Shown here piece after piece: positions 8,197 to 15,500 of a stretch of 19,843 nucleotides of DNA. Position 1 is the first letter of the stretch. Each line of letters begins with the position of its first letter. This DNA comes from an uncultured Eubacteriales bacterium (GTDB lineage: Bacteria > Bacillota > Clostridia > Christensenellales > Borkfalkiaceae): positions 1 through 19,843 of the forward strand of contig UQZE01000019.1 in assembly GCA_900545325.1 (NCBI GenBank). Reading direction: 5' to 3'. The notes under the pieces were generated by a model. The model saw only the letters and a program-made list of their open reading frames with translations. It was not told where the DNA came from and did not search any database. The translations under genes were made by a program, and so were the position numbers.

Positions 8197-8225
8197 TTGC
8201 TTTTTTATGCGTATTTTGTTACAAT
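8197..8225 (+). promoter_or_regulatory. Promoter of the 8265-guaB operon
   Basis: TTGCTT (8197-8202), a 17-bp spacer, and TACAAT (8220-8225), with a TGT just before the -10 (extended -10). It lies about 40 bp before the first start codon. No promoter or terminator is obvious between 8867 and guaB, so it probably drives both genes. Confidence 0.7.
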
Positions 8226-8264
8226 GGGAAAAAGTCGGAAATATGAGGGCTTTCGGGTAAAAAT

Positions 8265-8867
8265 ATGAAAAAATTGATAGTGAAAACGGCGCTCGTTACG
8301 CTCGGCTCGCTGCTGGCGGTGTTTCTGCTGCTGCTCACGGCGATGACGATGTACGCGCCCCGTACCATGGCCTCCCTTTTGGACAGCGTGGGGAACCGCA
8401 GCCTGTCGCTGTGGTATACCGAACTCGCCTACCAGAAGTTCGGCGAAACCGACGACCTTACGGACGTGTTCGATAAAGCGGTCGCCGCCGAAGATACGGA
8501 ACGTACGGTCAAATACGGCCGAACGCTGACCGAGCGCGCCGACTTCGGCGAAATCTGCGCCGCGCAGGACGCCTCGGGCGGCAGGATTACCTATAAAAAT
8601 TACGTATACGGCAACACGTCGCTGGCCATGTATGCCGAGGGGGAAGAGGTCGGCGTCGTGCTCGATTTCGCGGCGGCTACCGTAACGGAGGGCTATCTCC
8701 CGTATAACGCCTACCAGATGCTTTTATACGGCGAAGCGGCCGCGGAGGATAAAGCCTTTTTGTCCGCCTTGAAATCGCGGCTGGAAGTGCTTGCGGGGAG
8801 CATGGAAAGCGAAGCGCTTTCGGCCGATATTTTATATCTCGATAAAATTTTGCAAGATTTAACATAA
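8265..8867 (+). CDS. Membrane-anchored protein of unknown function, upstream of guaB
   Basis: 200 residues, no family recognised. It has a short basic start (MKKLIVK) and one hydrophobic helix at about 8-29 with no lipobox or clear cleavage site, so it is probably anchored in the membrane with the rest outside. The body is rich in Ala, Asp, Glu, Leu and Tyr and looks helical; the pattern WYTELAYQKFGETDDLTDVFDKAVAAED recalls tetratricopeptide-like helix pairs but is too short to call. The ribosome-binding site is weak (CGGG about 7 nt upstream). It ends 13 nt before guaB with guaB's ribosome-binding site in between, so the two are very probably co-transcribed, although nothing in the protein suggests a nucleotide-metabolism role. 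Confidence 0.75.
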   Translation: MKKLIVKTALVTLGSLLAVFLLLLTAMTMYAPRTMASLLDSVGNRSLSLWYTELAYQKFGETDDLTDVFDKAVAAEDTERTVKYGRTLTERADFGEICAAQDASGGRITYKNYVYGNTSLAMYAEGEEVGVVLDFAAATVTEGYLPYNAYQMLLYGEAAAEDKAFLSALKSRLEVLAGSMESEALSADILYLDKILQDLT

Positions 8868-8880
8868 AGGAGAAAATATA

Positions 8881-10335
8881 ATGGGTAAGATTGTAAAAGA
8901 CGGCTATACGTTCGACGACGTACTGCTCATTCCGCAGGCAAGCTCGGTACTGCCGAACCAGGTCGACCTGTCCACGCATCTGACGAAGGATATCAAACTC
9001 AATATCCCCCTCATGAGCGCGGCAATGGACACCGTAACCGAGAACAGGCTGGCCATCGCCATGGCGCGCGAAGGCGGCATCGGCATCATTCACAAAAACA
9101 TGTCCATCGAAGAACAGGCGTCGCATATCGACAAAGTAAAGAGGAGCGAGCACGGCGTCATTACCGATCCGTTTTTCCTTTCCCCCGAAAACAGCGTGAG
9201 AGAGGCGGTCGCGCTGATGGAAAAATACCGCATCAGCGGCGTTCCCATAACCAAGAACGGAAAACTCGTGGGGATTCTCACCAACCGCGATCTGCGTTTT
9301 GAGAATAATTACGACCAGCCGATCGACAACATCATGACGAAAGATCACCTCGTTACGGCGCCCGTCGGCACGTCGCTCGAAGAGGCGCAGAAGATCCTCG
9401 GCAAACACAGGATAGAAAAACTCCCCATCGTGGACGAAAAGGGCTATCTGAAAGGTCTTATCACCATAAAGGATATCGAAAAGGCGATACAATACCCCAA
9501 CTCCGCCAAGGATAAAAACGGCAGGCTGCTCGTCGGCGCGGCGGTCGGCACCGCGGCGAACACCTTCGAACGGATAGACGAGCTCGTCAAGGCGAAAGTC
9601 GACATCATCACCATAGACACGGCGCACGGCCATTCCAGGGGCGTTCTGGAAATGATATCCAAAGTCAAGGCGAAATACCCCGATCTTCCGATCATTGCGG
9701 GCAACGTGGCCACGGCGGAAGGCACCAAGGCGATTATAGACGCGGGCGCGGACGTCGTCAAAGTAGGCATCGGTCCCGGTTCGATCTGCACCACGCGCGT
9801 GGTGGCGGGCATCGGCATGCCGCAGTTCACGGCGATCATGGAATCGGCGGAAATGGCGGACAAGCTGGGCAAGAGGATCATTGCCGACGGCGGCATCAAA
9901 TACAGCGGCGACATCACCAAGGCTTTGGGCGCGGGCGCTTCCGCCGTCATGATCGGTTCGCTCTTTGCGGGTACGCTGGAAAGTCCGGGGGATATCGAAA
10001 TATATCAGGGCAGAAGTTTCAAGGTGTACAGAGGCATGGGGTCGCTTTCGGCCATGGCGTGCGGCAGCAAGGACAGATATTTCCAGGAAAACGCGAAAAA
10101 GCTCGTTCCCGAAGGCGTTGAAGGGCGCGTGCCTTACCGCGGCGCGTTGAGCGAGATCGTGTTCCAGCTGATCGGCGGCATCAGGGCAGGCATGGGATAT
10201 TGCGGCATGCCGACCATAGACGATCTGAGAAAGAAAGCGCAGTTTGTCAAGATTACCAATGCGGCGCTGATCGAAAGCCACCCGCACGACATTTCGATCA
10301 CGAAAGAATCTCCCAACTACTCTCCCAAGATGTAA
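8881..10335 (+). CDS. guaB: IMP dehydrogenase
   Basis: 484 residues. Catalyses NAD-dependent oxidation of IMP to XMP, the committed step of guanine nucleotide synthesis. The (beta/alpha)8 barrel starts with GYTFDDVLLIPQASSVLP and LMSAAMDTVTE. Two CBS domains are inserted at about residues 92-205 (HGVITDPFFLSPENSVREAV…; NIMTKDHLVTAPVGTSLEEA). The catalytic loop GPGSICTTR carries the nucleophile Cys303, followed by ADGGIKYSGD, the phosphate site YRGMGSLSAM, and the mobile flap EGRVPYRG. Length and all motifs are normal, so it should be active. AAAGGAGA sits 8 nt before the ATG. It is second in a probable two-gene operon and is followed by the hairpin at 10431-10454. Confidence 0.98.
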   Translation: MGKIVKDGYTFDDVLLIPQASSVLPNQVDLSTHLTKDIKLNIPLMSAAMDTVTENRLAIAMAREGGIGIIHKNMSIEEQASHIDKVKRSEHGVITDPFFLSPENSVREAVALMEKYRISGVPITKNGKLVGILTNRDLRFENNYDQPIDNIMTKDHLVTAPVGTSLEEAQKILGKHRIEKLPIVDEKGYLKGLITIKDIEKAIQYPNSAKDKNGRLLVGAAVGTAANTFERIDELVKAKVDIITIDTAHGHSRGVLEMISKVKAKYPDLPIIAGNVATAEGTKAIIDAGADVVKVGIGPGSICTTRVVAGIGMPQFTAIMESAEMADKLGKRIIADGGIKYSGDITKALGAGASAVMIGSLFAGTLESPGDIEIYQGRSFKVYRGMGSLSAMACGSKDRYFQENAKKLVPEGVEGRVPYRGALSEIVFQLIGGIRAGMGYCGMPTIDDLRKKAQFVKITNAALIESHPHDISITKESPNYSPKM

Positions 10336-10364
10336 AAAAATTTGCGAAAAGAGCGGTAAAACGC

Positions 10365-10393
10365 TTGCAAAAAAACGCAAAAAAATGTAATAT
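10365..10393 (+). promoter_or_regulatory. Possible promoter of tRNA-Leu
   Basis: TTGCAA (10365-10370), 17 bp, and TAATAT (10388-10393), in a very A-rich stretch right after guaB. The spacing is correct, but the terminator-like hairpin at 10431-10454 lies between it and the tRNA. It either reads through that hairpin or is a chance match. Confidence 0.4.
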
Positions 10394-10430
10394 ATATGAG
10401 CAGCCGCCGAAAGGACGGCAAAAAACGAAA

Positions 10431-10454
10431 AAAAGGCTTAATTCAAAGCCTTTT
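10431..10454 (+). terminator. Hairpin after guaB, directly before tRNA-Leu
   Basis: A 9-bp stem AAAAGGCTT/AAGCCTTTT with a 6-nt loop, ending in TTTT 4 nt before the tRNA. The T-tract is short. It is probably the guaB terminator, or a processing or attenuation structure if guaB and the tRNA share a transcript. Confidence 0.55.
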
Positions 10455-10458
10455 ATAT

Positions 10459-10542
10459 GCGGATGTGGCGGAATTGGCAGACGCGCAGGTTTCAGGTTCC
10501 TGTGGTAACCCCGTGCAGGTTCAACTCCTGTCATCCGCACCA
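10459..10542 (+). tRNA. tRNA-Leu (CAG anticodon), CCA encoded
   Basis: The acceptor stem GCGGATG pairs exactly with CATCCGC, followed by discriminator A and encoded CCA. The D-arm (GCGGAATTGGCAGACGC) is typical of tRNA-Leu. The anticodon loop TTCAGGT gives CAG, which reads CUG. The variable arm is of the long class II kind expected for Leu. The T-loop is TTCAACT with stem GCAGG/CCTGT. The pair closing the anticodon loop is T-T, a small irregularity. Its 3' end from the T-loop to CCA is the left attachment site of the integrated element, which leaves the tRNA complete. Confidence 0.95.
10520..10542 (+). repeat. attL: left attachment site in tRNA-Leu 3' end
   Basis: TTCAACTCC… through CCA of the tRNA. 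It shares 22 of 23 bases with 19296-19318. The uninterrupted identical core is the last 17 bases, TCCTGTCATCCGCACCA. Confidence 0.92.
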
Positions 10543-10547
10543 CGGTC

Positions 10548-10576
10548 AAAAAAAGCACTTTTTAAGTGCTTTTTTT
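10548..10576. terminator. Bidirectional terminator just inside the element's left end
   Basis: A 13-bp stem AAAAAAAGCACTT/AAGTGCTTTTTTT with a TTT loop, 6 bp after the tRNA CCA. It belongs to the element, not the host. It would end the tRNA transcript and could also stop integrase transcription from the other side. Confidence 0.85.
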
Positions 10577-10581
10577 GCATT

Positions 10582-10640
10582 TTAGTATTAAAAATAATGC
10601 CTATTTTAGGCTTGGGCACAATTTAGGCACAAAAATTAAA
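10582..10640 (+). repeat. Left arm repeats, candidate integrase arm-binding sites
   Basis: It holds TTAGTATTAAAAATAATGC (10582-10600) and the double motif GGCACAATT / AGGCACAAAAATTAAA (10615-10640). Both recur in the same orientation, with one or two changes, inside the right end (19181-19227). Paired direct repeats just inside both ends fit integrase or excisionase arm sites, though this is inferred from position. Confidence 0.55.
10586..10611 (-). terminator. Terminator of the integrase gene
   Basis: On the minus strand a GCCTA/TAGGC stem (3-nt loop, 10599-10611) is followed by ATTATTTTTAAT, 25-50 nt after the integrase stop. The stem is short, and it is backed up by the stronger hairpin at 10548-10576. 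Confidence 0.5.
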
Positions 10641-11754
10641 AATCGATGTTTAATTTGCAGATGATCTCGGTTTGATTATTCGGAAATAAATGCCCGTATG
10701 TTTTTAATATCATATCTACCGTATCGCCAAGACGTGCCGCAATAATATAAAGCGTAGCAAGTTGGTTCGAACCTTTATTGATAAGCAAAGAAACATGCGA
10801 ATGTCGTAAATCGTGAATACGGATGTCCTTGACCCCTGATCTTTTTATATAACGTTTAAACGCATTTTGCAAAGTATTAAATGACATGATTTTATTTTCG
10901 TTTCCGAAAACAAAATCTGTTTCGGATGCATTTTCTTTTAAGTTTTTAAGTATTCCGACAAGATTAAGCGGTAATAGTATTGTCCTGTAAGAATTTTCTG
11001 TTTTTGGCGTAGTTATGCGGTATTGTGAATCAAGTTTGATTCCGTCATTTACTGTTCTTGTTTTATCGGTCGCTTTTGATATTGTAGTTTTTATTTTTAC
11101 GTTCTTATTTTCGAGATCTACATCTTTCCACTGTAAGGCAAGAGCTTCACCTTTTCGGCATCCCGTCAGGTATAAAAAGGAAAAAACTGCATAAAAGCGT
11201 TTATCATCAACGCTTTTAATAAAAATTTTGAATTCTTGTTCTGTCCAAAATTGTATTTCCCTTTTCTGTTCTCGATTCTTTTTGAAACCTTTTACAAGTT
11301 TAACCGGGTTTTGAATATTATGTATCTTAAGATAAGAAAAAAAATGATTTAAAACGCTTCGAATAGAAGATTTATATGATGTTGAAAGGTTAAGCGAATT
11401 TAAATGCGCCTGAAATTTTAATATGTCGGCGGCGCCTATTTCGGTAACTTTCATATTTTTGAAGTATGTAAACGTTCCCCACACATCGGCCGCCGTAAAA
11501 TTTGCGTTCAAAAGGCGGATCAATCTTTTTTGGGCTTGCTTCTTGTTATACTTTTCTACCGATTCTTTTGTCGGGGCGTAATTCTTCCCCCTTACAAACG
11601 AACGGCGGGAAAATATCGGATAAATCTCGCATTCCCGTTGCCGTCCTGCAGTGATCGTCTTTACCCTGTAGCCCGATACGTTCCTGTTATCTACCCGTTC
11701 TTCGGCCTCCTCCTGAAACATGTATTCTTTACTTTCGATAAACCCCTTTTTCAT
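10636..11754 (-). CDS. int: Tyrosine site-specific recombinase (element integrase)
   Basis: 372 residues. Catalyses integration and excision at the tRNA-Leu site. The catalytic domain spans about 170-365 and has Arg200 (TGCRKGEALAL), probable Lys251 (TPKTENSYRT), His314 and Arg317 (IHDLRHSH), and the nucleophile Tyr353 (KTYGHLFP). The usual second His/Trp is Asp344 (RLGDT), an occasional variant. A helical core-binding domain lies at about 98-160. The first 97 residues lack a clear arm-binding domain; residues 50-97 carry RR…N…RLLNANF…D…TFTY, a pattern I associate with the N-terminal segment of phage/plasmid replication-initiator proteins. The start at 11754 has AAAGGAG 8 nt upstream. It reads toward attL. 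No excisionase was recognised. Confidence 0.95.
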   Translation of the reverse strand: MKKGFIESKEYMFQEEAEERVDNRNVSGYRVKTITAGRQRECEIYPIFSRRSFVRGKNYAPTKESVEKYNKKQAQKRLIRLLNANFTAADVWGTFTYFKNMKVTEIGAADILKFQAHLNSLNLSTSYKSSIRSVLNHFFSYLKIHNIQNPVKLVKGFKKNREQKREIQFWTEQEFKIFIKSVDDKRFYAVFSFLYLTGCRKGEALALQWKDVDLENKNVKIKTTISKATDKTRTVNDGIKLDSQYRITTPKTENSYRTILLPLNLVGILKNLKENASETDFVFGNENKIMSFNTLQNAFKRYIKRSGVKDIRIHDLRHSHVSLLINKGSNQLATLYIIAARLGDTVDMILKTYGHLFPNNQTEIICKLNIDF

Positions 11755-11829
11755 CTTCGTGCTCCTTTCGTTGATTTGTTAATACTTATTACGAGGACGT
11801 CAAAGCCCCTTTTCCGAGCTGCATATATA

Positions 11830-11835
11830 ATTATA
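11830..11835 (-). promoter_or_regulatory. Possible -10 element for int
   Basis: A perfect TATAAT on the minus strand, about 75 bp upstream of the integrase start. No good -35 is found at 17 bp, where the DNA is part of the hairpin at 11847-11875. It may need an activator or be only weakly used. Confidence 0.35.
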
Positions 11836-11846
11836 GGTATAGGAAT

Positions 11847-11881
11847 GCGGCTGACGCTTTTACAAGCGTCGCCGCCTTTTT
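11847..11881 (+). terminator. Strong hairpin with T-tract between int and the zinc-finger gene
   Basis: Stem GCGGC + GACGCTT with their complements (one bulged T, loop TTAC), followed by CTTTTT on the plus strand. As a terminator it faces rightward, although all genes around it are on the minus strand. On the minus strand no T-tract follows, so there it may act as an attenuator or an mRNA-end structure for the zinc-finger transcript. Confidence 0.65.
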
Positions 11882-11886
11882 CTGCT

Positions 11887-12285
11887 TTATACAACCTCTT
11901 CCGAGTTCGTTTCGCTATAATTCCGCTTAAACACCATCACTCCTTTCGCATTTTTTGAAACTGAAATTTTTATCTGTCCGAACTTTACCGTCGCGCTATC
12001 AAAAAAATTATCCAGCACCCGCTCCGCGAGCTGCAAAATCACTTCTCGCATTTCTTCGGTGAAATAAAAACCTTTTGTTTTGCAAAACGATTCAATGCTG
12101 CTCGTTGCGTTTTCAATTCTCTTCCTATTCTTATCTCGCTTTTCTTTTTCCTCGTGTTCCCTTTGATACTTAACCGCATCGGTATAGCCACAATGCATCG
12201 TCGCATAATGACTTGCGTCTTCTTCATTTAAAAAATTCCTGTCTGCAATTATTTGGAAACCGCAAAATTTGCATTGCACTAACAT
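11887..12285 (-). CDS. Small protein with a C2H2-like zinc-binding motif
   Basis: 132 residues, family not recognised. The N-terminus has Cys5-x2-Cys8 and, 17 residues on, His26-x4-His31 followed by Cys32 (QCKFCGF…SHYATMHC), a C2H2-like zinc finger. A highly charged stretch (about 43-60, Lys/Arg/Glu-rich) is probably helical, and the C-terminal half mixes helix and strand. The motif suggests nucleic-acid or protein binding. Its place beside int makes a regulator or recombination helper possible, but nothing proves that. Translation is favoured by AAGGAGG 7 nt before the ATG. It starts 14 nt after the PcfJ-like fragment's stop, so the two formed one operon; with that gene's 5' part lost, the operon promoter is probably missing too. 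Confidence 0.75.
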   Translation of the reverse strand: MLVQCKFCGFQIIADRNFLNEEDASHYATMHCGYTDAVKYQREHEEKEKRDKNRKRIENATSSIESFCKTKGFYFTEEMREVILQLAERVLDNFFDSATVKFGQIKISVSKNAKGVMVFKRNYSETNSEEVV

Positions 12286-12299
12286 AATTTTTCCTCCTT

Positions 12300-12503
12300 C
12301 TAACCTGCCGCTTTCAGTAAAATCGGCTCAATAATTTTTTTCTTCCATTTTTTCAAAAATTCCATTACGTCTTGCGGCGCTTTTTCATTGTGCCGCGCCC
12401 GAACCTGAACGATTTCAAAATTTGCAGGATTTACTTCCATTGTCACAAACGGTTCATCCGGCATGTCCTTTTTTCTGATAAATAAGATATGCGGATATTC
12501 ATA
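12300..12503 (-). pseudogene. PcfJ-like protein, C-terminal fragment only
   Basis: The reading frame downstream of about 12503 encodes HILFIRKKDMPDEPFVTMEV, then FEIVQVRARHNEKAPQDV and FLKKWKKK. This is the conserved C-terminal end of PcfJ-domain proteins, which are frequent in phages and conjugative elements and of unknown biochemical role. Full-length members run to several hundred residues, so only about 65-70 residues remain. The frame technically extends to 12548 with an ATG, but that part is the reverse complement of Ala-rich tail-fibre sequence and is not PcfJ. It is a 5'-deleted remnant, formerly first in an operon with the zinc-finger gene. Confidence 0.7.
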
Positions 12504-12510
12504 AATCAGC
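12498..12510. other. Recombination or deletion junction between two gene fragments
   Basis: To the left, minus-strand sequence reads as a PcfJ C-terminus. To the right, plus-strand sequence reads as an Ala-rich tail-fibre segment. Both genes lack their 5' parts and meet head to head here with no promoter between. The exact breakpoint cannot be fixed without a relative of each parent gene. Confidence 0.7.
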
Positions 12511-15500
12511 CAAAGAGGCGAAAGCCGCATCGAAAGAAGCTGCCGCAAGCGCCGCGGCTGCTCAAAACGCCGCGAAAGATGCCGCTCAAGCTGCCTCGAT
12601 AGCGATTGCAGATTATATTACGCACACGAAGAACGGCGCGGCGGTCGGAGAGGTTGACACCTTGGCCGGGGCAAAGGCGGAGGTTGAGGTTGGGAGCAAG
12701 AATTTGTTTAATTGGAAATTAGCGGGTAAGAGCGAAAACGGAATAACTTATACTCAAAATTCGGATGGCAGTATTACAGTAAATGGAACGGCTACGGACA
12801 GATCGTATGCGTATATTATAGGTTATGATATTCCGATTAATCCTGGAATTTATACATTCTCAGGTTGTCCGTCGGGCGGCCAATCGACCACCTATAGATT
12901 AGCCCTTAGTCTATATATCGATGGCGTGTGGCAAACGAATGAGACGGATTACGGAGACAGTGTAACGTTCGAGGTTGCTCTCCCGATAAATCAAATGACT
13001 GCGTATATAGAAATAATGTCGGGGACTACAGTTGAAAATCTAACCTTTTACCCACAACTCGAATACGGCGAAACCGCAACTCCTTACACGCCGTATCTTC
13101 CCACGGGGGCGGCGGTGGAAGTGCTGGCGTGCGGAAAGAATTTGTTTGACTTGAATGCAGATAAATATTGGGGCAGCGCTGACATTACGGAAAGAACAGG
13201 TTCTACATTTACTGTTTCGGGACAAGCGGAAACGTGGATTGCAGTAGAATTTATACTTCCAGAGATACAGAATAAAACATTAACGGTAAGCGGTGAATGG
13301 ATTACGAGCGGTAGTAATGTAGGCGGTTTAAGAGTACAATGGATTACTCAGAACGGGATTGCAGTAGGGGACACAATAGCTGAAACATACATAAGCGGGC
13401 AAGCCGCTACGGGAACTGTGCCTAAAAAACCTGATAATGCTAAATATTTAGGATTTTTCGTATATAGTAATACTAACGGAACGGTAACGGGTTCAACTTC
13501 TGTAACTTATGAAAACGTACAGATTGAAATCGGCGAAACTGCAACCTATTACGTTTCATTTGAGGGCTTAACCTATCCCGCTACAGTCGGTCAAACAATC
13601 GAAGTCAAGCAGTATGATCGTATTACGAACATTTTTACAAATACAGCGGGCGCATCGTTAGCCGTACAATTCAAAATATCAACGCAGTTGTATTTGGATC
13701 GTTTCGGACTGATAGAGGAGGGGTTGTTTGCAAATCGTCCGACGGATATAAGCGAGCAATCGCGGGTATATATCGCAACCGATAGGTTTGATAATAGCCG
13801 ATATACCTATTTGAAAGGCGGGGTGGACGGTTCCGTCACAGAGAATTGGACAGAGATCGTAAATTACGGACAAGATAACTTGCAGACAAAAGCCAAGGAG
13901 CTTGTACCTGCAATTAATGAAGTAAACGCAGCGGCGGGAATAGCTTTGTTAAATATACCGAAAAGCGCAAAAGAAACAGGGGCGTTTATTTCGGGAAATA
14001 ATACCTTGGCAGGGGCAAAGGCAGAGGTGGAGGTGCAGAGCAAGAATTTGTTTGATATAAACAAACTAAAACCGCCAACTACCATTGATTCACTTGGAGG
14101 ATTGTCGGATATAATACAGGTTACTAACGGAGAAATGATAAACCCGAGGCCGTTGTATTCCAACTCTGCATACATTAATATTCCGATAAATTTAATAAAA
14201 GGGACATATACAATAAGCGGAGAATGCTGGATAGATTTAAATGACCCCCAGGGCAACGTTGTCTATATTGGTATGTGGGATGGCAAAAAGGCGGGAGGTA
14301 GCATAAATACCACAATTACACCCGGACAATGGACGAAGGTGCAATACACCTACATTGTAGAAGATTTGCATGCGTTTACTTTGCAATTTCAGCAAGGGGG
14401 AAATACAGCTTCTGACACATGTACTTTAAAAGTCAGAAACATTCAACTTGAACGCGGCGAAACCGCAACCGCATTCATGCCGTATCTTCCCGCGGGGACG
14501 GCGGTGGAAGTGAATGCGTGCGGAAAGAATTTGTTTGACGAAAATGGAGTTACTTCCAGTGAGAGTGCAGTATTTACTGAGTTGACAGCTGAGCAGATTA
14601 AGGTGAGTGCAATAATTGAAATACCGTCAGGAAATGCGGGTTATGCCGGGGTTGCTCAAAAAAATATTAAAGCAGGGCAGACTGTTACTATTAACGCAAG
14701 ATGGACTACATCAACATCTGCTAACAAAGGACGCGTAGCTATTTATTGGCGAAACGCGAACATATTTATCGGTCAACAACTTTATTCAAATACGCCTTTA
14801 ACGGTTACTATCCCGAACTCCACCAATGAAAATGACGTAGTGTATTTTTATTTCTACGTCGCGACGGGCGGCGGGAGTGCTGCAATCGGCGATGAGGTAA
14901 CGTATACCAATATTACAGTCAATTTAGGGGATAAAGATTTAGGTTTTTCAACGCCGGTTTCCGCAACTTATCAGTCGGCCATAGGCGAAACAATCGAAGT
15001 AGAGCAGTATGATCGTATTACGAACATCTTTTCAAACACCACGGGCGGCGCGGTATGTACACAGTTTTTGCAGTCGACGCGTTACGAACTTGAAACAAAA
15101 CCCGTATCACTTGCAGGAACCTATGCGAAAAGACCGACGGGAACTTATCCGTACGTCGTGCTTTATACGGCGACTGATACAGGCAGAACGTATAGGCTTG
15201 AACGCGATACGGACGGAAGTGTATCGAGTAACTGGGTAAACATAAGCAGCGCAGGCGGGACAGGCGGAGGATTTACCCCTCGCGGAGAATGGAACTCTGC
15301 AACTACGTATAACGAGAATGATTTGGTATCCTTGAACGGTTCGAGTTATGTATGTATTGAAGAAAATACGAACGCAACACCCGCCTCTAACCCCGATAAA
15401 TGGATGGTGAACGCCGAGAAAGGGGCTACGGGCGCGACAGGAACAACAGGGCCTGCGGGTACAGACGGGCATAGCGTTTATACTGCAAACGATACATGCG

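Noticed and set aside
8677..10380. Long 567-codon open frame on the minus strand
   Set aside because: It lies opposite guaB, whose motifs are all intact. The translation is Arg/His/Asp/Val-rich with no domain pattern: an antisense shadow in GC-rich DNA. The same applies to the minus frames at 1419-2831 and 4843-6387 and the plus frame at 3411-4589.
10396..10626. 76- and 102-codon plus-strand open frames and an 86-codon minus frame around 10200-10626
   Set aside because: They run through the tRNA-Leu gene and the terminators, have no ribosome-binding site, and their translations are tRNA artefacts.
12654..12700. TTGACA before TTG 12662 as a promoter of the tail-fibre gene
   Set aside because: No -10-like sequence is found at 15-19 bp; the region is GC-rich and lies within the open coding frame.
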